From: Flavobacteriales bacterium
GTDB lineage: Bacteria > Bacteroidota > Bacteroidia > Flavobacteriales > Schleiferiaceae
Assembly (NCBI GenBank): GCA_012269745.1
Contig: JAAXJR010000025.1
Location: forward strand, 1 to 33,807
Direction: 5' to 3'
Length of the DNA stretch: 33,807 nucleotides
Positions 25,157 through 31,442 of the stretch are shown here, piece after piece. Below the pieces are notes generated by a model. The model was given only the letters and a program-made list of their open reading frames with translations. It did not search any database and had not been told where the DNA came from. Each line of letters opens with the position of its first letter. The first letter of the stretch is position 1. The translations under genes and the position numbers were made by a program.

Positions 25157-27031
25157 TTAGTTGCTGAACCAAAGGAGTTGAAGTGTAGCTGCTTTAGTGC
25201 TCATATCCTTTGCTTCACGGATATAATGACTTTTAGAGCCTTCCACAGTTCTAACGGTATAAGGTAGTTTGATTTCGTTTCCATCACGCATCACCGTAAG
25301 CTCTATCGTTTCACCTGGGTCTAGCGCCTCTGGGCCATCGAATAGCTTGTCGTCTAGGATGCTGACCTTATCGCCCTTTTGGAATCCTACGAAGTCGTCT
25401 TTACCCACCTTCTTGATGGTCATCTGTTGGCCGACAATGAGGCGACTACGCTTGACATCATTATCATTTACAGGGTGAGCGATTAATTCCCCTTCAAACC
25501 TCCTGTCATAATCCACGCCTACTTTCGCGAGATATTCTTTTACGGGAAGCTGCTCACGGCCAGTTACATAGTCATCGAAGAATTGCTGAAGGTCCGGGTG
25601 AACCAAACTGACAAACTCTTCGATGATTTCATCGTCATGAAAACTTTCGTTTGGCCCGTATTTATCGCGAAGGGTTAAGATAATATCGTGAAGGTCCTTC
25701 TCACCTTTGGTCAATTCCATGATTCGGATATCGAGCAAGGCTCCCATGAGGGCGCCGCGCTGGTAGACTTGGCCGTATTGTTTTTTATAGGGCTTCTCGA
25801 GGACATTTTCACTCATTTCGGTAAAGGACATCTTTTCGGTTGGGTAACGCGCTGAACTGCGAATTTTGCCTTTGAGTACCTTGGTAAGGTATTCGTCTTT
25901 GGTGATCACGCCTCCTTTGACTTGGCTAATGCCCGCGAAATATTCAGTGATGCCTTCGTAGAGCCAGAGGTGCTTGCTCATCTTAGGCTCGATGTAGTTG
26001 AAATTCCCAATCTCTTCGCTGTGTAGTCCAAGCGGAGTGAGGATGTGAAAGAATTCATGGATACAAACATCTGCCATGCCGTCAAGTACTGTGGTGCCGC
26101 CAAAATCTGGTAGGTAGTACACAGAGCTGTTTCCATGTTCAAGCGCGCCGAAACCTTTACCGGCAAGTTTACGAACGGCTTTAATGATGGTTCCTAATTT
26201 AACCTCGGTTCCATTGAAGAGACTTTCGAATTCGGTGTGGTCTTTTATGTAGAAGATAAATGCGTAGTTGTCTACGGGAAGTTCACCTTGCAAGAACGCT
26301 TCGATGGCCTTCATACTTGTTTCTACTTGCTCGTAAATTTCTCTAGATAGTTCGCGGCCGTTTTCAGTAAATACGCCAATGGTCACCTTGGCTCCACCAA
26401 GCATGAACGAGGTAGTATCTGGTTTACTTACCATCACTGGACAGTCGAGGAAGTGGTGGTAATCGCGGGCGTAGAAGTTTTGTGTATTGCCGTAGGAGTA
26501 GCTTTCCATGGCGCTAATGCCATAGAGGCTAGGGCTTTTATTGACTTCAAGGGAAACGGGTAGGTCTTCAAGTCCTTCGAAAAACCCGAAGTAGCCGGCG
26601 GCGTTTAAGAGGAAATTTCTGCGCTCTTGGTTGTTGGTGCCTGCGGGTTCGAAGACTTTGTTCTTGCGGATTTTAGCATCGAAGCTGTCTTCGGCCCAAT
26701 ATTCTAGTTTGGCCGGTTTGCCCTTGATGGTGTAGGTGTTCTTTTTCTTGGCTACTTTGAGTGTTTTACCAAAGGCGTCATAGGCTTTGAAATCGTGAAT
26801 AAATCTGCCGTAATCTAAAGTGGCATAGGTGCCTGGAATGGTTGCGGGGAAGTTGAATTTGTAGTTGCCGTCGAAAGTCTCACCGAGATTAGTCATTGAG
26901 GCATCTACAGTCACTTTGACGCGGTCGTCAACGACATTGGTGAGGTCGATTTTGTAGGTGTGAGAGCCAGTTTTCTGTGCGAATGAAAAGGTGGAAAGAA
27001 AAAGGGCTAGGAAAAGGAATCGGGTCTTCAT
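25157..27031 (-). CDS. M61 family (glycyl aminopeptidase-like) secreted metallopeptidase with PDZ domain
   Basis: A 624-residue secreted peptidase with signal peptide MKTRFLFLALFLSTFSFAQ. The N-terminal beta domain (about 25-190) is of the M61 type. The zinc site is HEFFH at 325-329 with the third ligand Glu 359 in WLYEGITEY. A C-terminal PDZ-like region lies at about 520-600 (IVGQQMTIKKVGKDDFVGFQKGD, then GETIELTVMRDG). Members are broad-specificity aminopeptidases active in the periplasm or at the surface. It faces away from the opsin gene's end, with the opsin terminator between them. A TATCTTTAG sequence (27052-27060, minus strand) 20 bases upstream of the ATG may be its -7 element. Confidence 0.9.
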   Translation of the reverse strand: MKTRFLFLALFLSTFSFAQKTGSHTYKIDLTNVVDDRVKVTVDASMTNLGETFDGNYKFNFPATIPGTYATLDYGRFIHDFKAYDAFGKTLKVAKKKNTYTIKGKPAKLEYWAEDSFDAKIRKNKVFEPAGTNNQERRNFLLNAAGYFGFFEGLEDLPVSLEVNKSPSLYGISAMESYSYGNTQNFYARDYHHFLDCPVMVSKPDTTSFMLGGAKVTIGVFTENGRELSREIYEQVETSMKAIEAFLQGELPVDNYAFIFYIKDHTEFESLFNGTEVKLGTIIKAVRKLAGKGFGALEHGNSSVYYLPDFGGTTVLDGMADVCIHEFFHILTPLGLHSEEIGNFNYIEPKMSKHLWLYEGITEYFAGISQVKGGVITKDEYLTKVLKGKIRSSARYPTEKMSFTEMSENVLEKPYKKQYGQVYQRGALMGALLDIRIMELTKGEKDLHDIILTLRDKYGPNESFHDDEIIEEFVSLVHPDLQQFFDDYVTGREQLPVKEYLAKVGVDYDRRFEGELIAHPVNDNDVKRSRLIVGQQMTIKKVGKDDFVGFQKGDKVSILDDKLFDGPEALDPGETIELTVMRDGNEIKLPYTVRTVEGSKSHYIREAKDMSTKAATLQLLWFSN

Positions 27032-27086
27032 AAATCAAAGGCTATTGAAGTCTAAAGATAAGTGCCTTTGAAATATGGTAGGTAGA

Positions 27087-27124
27087 TAAAAATAGAAACC
27101 CCCACCGAAGCCGCGGTGGGGGTT
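27087..27124 (-). terminator. Intrinsic terminator of the proteorhodopsin gene
   Basis: An 11-base perfect stem (27097-27107 pairs with 27114-27124, C5/G5-rich core) with a 6-base loop. On the minus strand it is followed by the T-rich tail TTCTATTTTT (27096-27087). It begins 22 bases after the opsin stop codon and isolates the opsin message from the M61 peptidase gene. Confidence 0.88.
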
Positions 27125-27146
27125 CCAAACACTCTGAAACGTATGA

Positions 27147-27926
27147 TTAAGCCGCCTCTTCTTTCGTGCTTACAGCAAGAGAGTAGATAACTAGACCAAA
27201 TCCGATTTTGTTAACTGCATCACCGATGTTGTATACAACGTCCATGTATGCAGATGCAGCAGCTGGATCAGAAACTAATTGCATTCCGAACAAACCACCT
27301 GGTGTACCCAAGATGTAACCTAATGGGTAGATTGCCCATCCTACTAATACGAACCAGAAAAGAACTTTTACTGCTTTCGCAACTGCAGGACCAGCGTTGG
27401 CTGCCAACTGTGCAACTTCTCCTTTCCACACGAGGAATACGATGTAGAAGTAAGCAGCACCAGAAAGAACACCCCACATAACTGAAGACTCACGGTAGAT
27501 AGTCTCACCGAAGTAACCAGTTACAAGCATAATTACAGACGCAGCGATAAGTTTCCATAGAAGACTCATCTTAGCACCAGCTTTCTTCGTGATCAAGTAG
27601 AACTCAACACACATTAGTGGTACTGTTAGCGTCCAGTCAACGTAACGGAAGAATGTTGGAGATTCTCCAGTTTCGAAGTGGTAGCTTCTCATGTAGTAGT
27701 AGTGTACGAACGCGATGAACGTAATCAAACCACTTACCAATAAAGAAGTACGCCATTTTTTATCTACGTTCCACATTTCGAAGAAGAAGAACACAGATGC
27801 TGCCATCATAGCCATACAGCCTACGAAGAACGTAAACGAAGTAATGGTTGTGATGTCAGTGTAGGCAGTTAAATCTACTGCCGAATTGCTAGCACTCACG
27901 CTAGCCAATAAAGTTGTCAGTGACAT
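27147..27926 (-). CDS. Proteorhodopsin, light-driven outward proton pump, green-tuned
   Basis: A 259-residue, seven-helix microbial rhodopsin. Numbering matches the reference proteorhodopsin up to helix C: His 75, Arg 94, proton acceptor Asp 97, Thr 101 and proton donor Glu 108, i.e. the DTE motif of outward proton pumps (RYVDWTLTVPLMCVEFY). Position 105, the spectral tuning site, is Met, the residue usual in Bacteroidota opsins and associated with green absorption. The retinal Schiff-base Lys is Lys 240 in GDAVNKIGFG (Lys 231 in the reference), with Asp 236 four residues before it; the 9-residue shift comes from a longer segment between helices F and G (GTPGGLFGMQLVSDPAAAS). Codon use is strongly biased. 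It is divergent from the CrtY-Blh fusion, which would supply retinal, with 212 bases between starts. It is not a DTG chloride pump or an NDQ sodium pump. Confidence 0.97.
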   Translation of the reverse strand: MSLTTLLASVSASNSAVDLTAYTDITTITSFTFFVGCMAMMAASVFFFFEMWNVDKKWRTSLLVSGLITFIAFVHYYYMRSYHFETGESPTFFRYVDWTLTVPLMCVEFYLITKKAGAKMSLLWKLIAASVIMLVTGYFGETIYRESSVMWGVLSGAAYFYIVFLVWKGEVAQLAANAGPAVAKAVKVLFWFVLVGWAIYPLGYILGTPGGLFGMQLVSDPAAASAYMDVVYNIGDAVNKIGFGLVIYSLAVSTKEEAA

Positions 27927-28007
27927 GGTGTATAAAAATTAAAGGTTATAACTACCACTTAACTGCCCTACTGTAATTTTGTTCATGCTTGTTTAAAAAT
28001 AAGTGTA

Positions 28008-28037
28008 AAAACCTAAACATCTACTGTAAATCAGCAA
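28008..28037 (-). promoter_or_regulatory. Candidate proteorhodopsin promoter
   Basis: On the minus strand TTG (28037-28035) and TAGGTTTT (28015-28008) are separated by 19 bases, matching the Bacteroidota consensus except for the last base of the -7 box. The leader would be about 75 bases. The rest of the AT-rich 27927-28138 gap should also hold the promoter of the divergent crtY-blh gene; the best plus-strand -7 match is TAATTTTG at 27974-27981, but no -33 element fits it. Confidence 0.4.
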
Positions 28038-28138
28038 TTTGCATGCATGTTTAATACAATTAAACTCTTTTGGGGAAAACAAAAGTTCTGTAAAATGGTT
28101 TTTAAAATAAAAGGTCTAGTAGACATTTAATAGAAATC

Positions 28139-30109
28139 ATGTTCAGTTTCGGTTTAATTGGTTTGGGTGCTGCAAATTCACTGCTTCTTCTTCGGATGGA
28201 GAAGGCAGGAGTTCTTGATGGTGCTGCAGGAATAATCTTCGATCCGAATTTTAAAGCCACTAACGATAAGACGTATTGCTTTTGGGCGAATCCCGATGAT
28301 GAGATCGTTCATGATTTAAAGGCGAGTATAGGGCACAGTTGGTCTCATGTCGTAGCTGGGGATAACCTTCAAAGGTTCTCTTCCATGAAGTATTACATGG
28401 TCGAGAGCATTACTCTTTACAACAAAACGAGAGAACTTTTGGAGCGCCATCCCAATTTGAAACGGTCTGCCGAGCAGGTAATGGATGTTGTGGATTACTC
28501 TGTATATATAGATGTTATGACAGAACTGGGGTCGTATCAAGTATTAAAAGTATATGACAGTCGTCCTCCTCAAATTAACGAAGTCATAGGCAAGACGGTT
28601 TGGCAAAGCTTTGAAGGATGGAAGGTCAGATTCGATGAACCTACCTTTGAGGAGCGTACCATGAGGTTGATGGATTTTAATATCCCACAAAACGGCTTCA
28701 CCCAGTTTATGTATGTTCTCCCTACAAGTACTACGGAGGCCTTGATTGAAGTGACGCGCTTTGGGCAGGAGATGCTTTCAGAAGAATTGGCTAAAGATTT
28801 ATTGCGCAATTATCTGTTGACTTACAACGCATCATATTCAATCCGTGAAGTGGAGCAGGGGGTTATTCCCATGTCGCAAAATGCTGAGCAATTTCACAGC
28901 AGCCCCAAAGTTATTTCGACAGGTGCACGCGCTGGGAAATTAAAATCAACGACGGGATATGCCTTCAAGGCGATGTATGACCATGCGAAAGAATTGGTTG
29001 CGAATGAAAGTTTAAATAAGAATACAAATCCGTGGTTTGGTATGCCTTCACGTGGCGGTGGCCGATTCGCCTTTTATGACTTCCTTCTTCTATTCATTCT
29101 TAAGTTCCGACCGCACTGGGGCAAGAGCATCTTTACAAGGTTGTTTGCCATTAAACCAAGCGAGGAAGTATTCACCTTTTTAGATCAAAGAAGTACCCCT
29201 GGCTGGGAACTAGGCATGTTTACCAGGCTGAATAAGCGCAAATTTATCTGGAGTCTAATTTTCTCTTCTTTCGCATTTATGTTATCCAAGCCGCAGCGGT
29301 GGGTTCCGGTGGTATTTTCAATTTTTGCATTGGGGATCAATCGTTTTGCGCCCGGTTATGGAACTAGCTTAGGCTTAGGTGTACTGATTTTCTTGTTGTT
29401 CGCAGTTGGTATTCCTCACGGCGCATTGGATGGATTTTCCCATTCGAGAAAGCTGAATTTACCCGCGTTCATTGCGCGCTATTTGGGGATCATGGCTATG
29501 GTTGTTTTACTCTGGCTAATAAGTCCAGTTGCTGGATTAATCTTTTTTCTCATCTACAGTGCGTGGCATTTTGGTGAAACCGATTTAGTCGAATGGCAGC
29601 GCGCCAACATAGGATTGTCAATGCTGTGGGGAACCCTGTTGCTGGGGATCATCTTGTTATCACATCTCCCTGAGGTCAATACCCTCATGGGTTATATGAA
29701 AATTCCCGAGTGGCCTATTTCTGAAGTTCTGGCTCCTTCGTTGGTGCAATTGTTTTTCTTTTTAGGCGCTATGATGGCTTTGTGGTTCCGTTCAGCGGCT
29801 TGGGGCCTATCGTTAGTTGCATTGGCTTTGGGTACCCAGTTGCCCTTGGCATTGAGCTTTGGTATTTACTTTGTTCTTCAGCACAGTTTGACCGGCTGGA
29901 GTCACTTGAAAACTAATGAGAATTGGACGCACAGTGGGATGTTCGTACGAGCATTGCCCTTCACCGCTGGAGCAGTAATCATTTTTTTGGTACTGTTTCA
30001 GTTCGACCGTTCTTCGCTGTGGCAGTGGTCGAGCTATTTCCTCATATTCCTGAGTGCACTCAGCTTACCGCACATCTATTTTATGTCGCGGCTCTACAAG
30101 GATATTTAA
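28139..30109 (+). CDS. Fusion protein: CrtY-type lycopene beta-cyclase + Blh-type beta-carotene 15,15'-dioxygenase
   Basis: One uninterrupted 656-residue frame with two enzyme halves. Residues 1 to about 380 are a complete CrtY-type lycopene cyclase: the dinucleotide motif GLGAANSLLLL at 8-18 (compare GGGLANGL in other CrtY), TNDKTYCFWANP at 41-52, EERTMRLMDF at 171-180, FMYVLPTSTTEALIEVT at 190-206 (Glu 204 aligns with the catalytic Glu of this class), EQGVIPM at 239-245 and STTGYAFKAM at 270-279, then the usual CrtY C-terminal region to about 375. Residues of about 385-656 are a membrane-embedded Brp/Blh dioxygenase: GIPHGALDGF at 424-433, WHFGETD at 476-482, QHSLTGWSHL at 581-590 and SLPHIYF at 642-648, with candidate iron-ligand His 427, 477, 582 and 645. 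Together they would turn lycopene into beta-carotene and then retinal for the divergent opsin. An in-frame stop at 28103 with no ATG after it fixes the start. Confidence 0.94.
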   Translation: MFSFGLIGLGAANSLLLLRMEKAGVLDGAAGIIFDPNFKATNDKTYCFWANPDDEIVHDLKASIGHSWSHVVAGDNLQRFSSMKYYMVESITLYNKTRELLERHPNLKRSAEQVMDVVDYSVYIDVMTELGSYQVLKVYDSRPPQINEVIGKTVWQSFEGWKVRFDEPTFEERTMRLMDFNIPQNGFTQFMYVLPTSTTEALIEVTRFGQEMLSEELAKDLLRNYLLTYNASYSIREVEQGVIPMSQNAEQFHSSPKVISTGARAGKLKSTTGYAFKAMYDHAKELVANESLNKNTNPWFGMPSRGGGRFAFYDFLLLFILKFRPHWGKSIFTRLFAIKPSEEVFTFLDQRSTPGWELGMFTRLNKRKFIWSLIFSSFAFMLSKPQRWVPVVFSIFALGINRFAPGYGTSLGLGVLIFLLFAVGIPHGALDGFSHSRKLNLPAFIARYLGIMAMVVLLWLISPVAGLIFFLIYSAWHFGETDLVEWQRANIGLSMLWGTLLLGIILLSHLPEVNTLMGYMKIPEWPISEVLAPSLVQLFFFLGAMMALWFRSAAWGLSLVALALGTQLPLALSFGIYFVLQHSLTGWSHLKTNENWTHSGMFVRALPFTAGAVIIFLVLFQFDRSSLWQWSSYFLIFLSALSLPHIYFMSRLYKDI

Positions 30110-31329
30110 GCCAATTTCTTACGCAGGGTAATGTGTGTGATTTCTGGCCACATACCTACGCGTCCTGGGAAAGCTAAGAATCCGAATCCTCTGTTTACGT
30201 GCAAAACCTGACCGTCAGCTTCAGGATACAACCCAGCCCATTTTGGGTATTTGAATTTCACCGGCGACCATTTGATCCATCCAGGGATCTCAATACCAAA
30301 CTGCATCCCATGTGTATGACCACTTAGGGTGAGGTGTACTTTCTTATCGTGCTGCTTCACCTCTGCATCAAAGTGCGAAGGGTCGTGGCTCAATAGCACA
30401 GTGAAGGCATCTTTCGGAATACCATTTAGTGCCTGCTGCAAATCACCGTATTGCGGGAATGGGGGCAGACCCCAATTCTCTACACCAGCTAGATAAAGGC
30501 GCTGGCCGTTGCGCTCGAAGAATCGACTCTCGTTAAGGAGGAGGTCCATGCCCATCTCGGCATGAATTTCCTTAAGTCTATTTAGGTTTTCCACCTTGGC
30601 CTGCGCAGAGGGGAAGCGCCAATAATCACCATAGTCGTGGTTTCCTAGGATGGAGAACACGCCGCTTTTTCCCGTTAATTTCTTAAAGGTGTCTATCCAC
30701 GGTTCTGCTTCGGTGGCCACGTTGTTGACCATATCTCCGGTGAACATCACGGCGTCGGCGCCTAGTTCATTGACCATCTGAACACCGTATTCCACCTTTT
30801 CCTTGTTGTCGAAGGAGCCACTGTGAATGTCAGAGATTTGCGCAATGGTAAAGCCGTCAAATTCATCCGGCAAGTCCTCAAATTCCAAGGTATGGCTAAT
30901 GACGCGATAGCGGTAGCGCCCTTTCCAAATGCCGTCGATGATGCCAATAAATGGGATAGCTGCGAGGCCCAGTGCAATCTGAGAGATGAAGGTTCGGCGC
31001 CCGGGTAGGGTGATAGGCTGGGTGGTGGCGGCACGGAAAAGGAATTGGCCCAAACGGGTGATGTCCTCTATCAATAATGGAATGATGGCGACCAGTTTTG
31101 GAACGGCCAACAAGATGCTCGCGCCCATGAGAACGCCGAGGTATTTATAATCTACTTTACCGCTGCTCATCAGCACGGAAATGCTAACGCTTAGGATGAT
31201 GTAGGCTAAGGTGATGCCCCAATAAATCCAGGGTGTGGCGGTAGAACGGAAGACGGTTTTGAAAGCTTGATAGGCGTAGAGGTCTATGGCAAGTACAAAT
31301 CCCAGGGTAAAGAGGATTCTAAAGATCAT
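30106..31329 (-). CDS. Membrane-anchored metallophosphoesterase, YkuE/YaeI-like
   Basis: A 407-residue protein from the ATG at 31329, where MIFRILFTLGFVLAIDLYAY begins the first membrane helix; the frame is open to 31440, with ATGs at 31362 and 31440 as alternatives. Several membrane helices fill the first 120 residues, then IALGLAAIPFIGIIDG, followed by the calcineurin-like domain: SDIHSG, FTGDMVNN, GNHDYGDY, LLSHDPSHF and SGHTHGMQF supply the metal ligands in the usual order. Relatives of this layout (YkuE, LpxG-like UDP-2,3-diacylglucosamine hydrolases) act at the membrane on lipid or nucleotide diphosphates; the substrate here is not known. Its 3' end overlaps the end of the crtY-blh gene by four bases in a convergent arrangement. 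Confidence 0.88.
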   Translation of the reverse strand: MIFRILFTLGFVLAIDLYAYQAFKTVFRSTATPWIYWGITLAYIILSVSISVLMSSGKVDYKYLGVLMGASILLAVPKLVAIIPLLIEDITRLGQFLFRAATTQPITLPGRRTFISQIALGLAAIPFIGIIDGIWKGRYRYRVISHTLEFEDLPDEFDGFTIAQISDIHSGSFDNKEKVEYGVQMVNELGADAVMFTGDMVNNVATEAEPWIDTFKKLTGKSGVFSILGNHDYGDYWRFPSAQAKVENLNRLKEIHAEMGMDLLLNESRFFERNGQRLYLAGVENWGLPPFPQYGDLQQALNGIPKDAFTVLLSHDPSHFDAEVKQHDKKVHLTLSGHTHGMQFGIEIPGWIKWSPVKFKYPKWAGLYPEADGQVLHVNRGFGFLAFPGRVGMWPEITHITLRKKLA

Positions 31330-31442
31330 AATATCTGAATGTATACTGAGTATCAACGCCATAACAAGCGTATTGTTTTCCGAGGACAAAACTCGGTATT
31401 TAAGTGGGAAGTAGCTAACTTCCGATTTCAATATTTCCACTT

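Noticed and set aside
31330-31440. N-terminal extension of the metallophosphoesterase
   Set aside because: The extension has no conserved feature, overlaps the polA leader region, and the first membrane helix begins right at the ATG at 31329.
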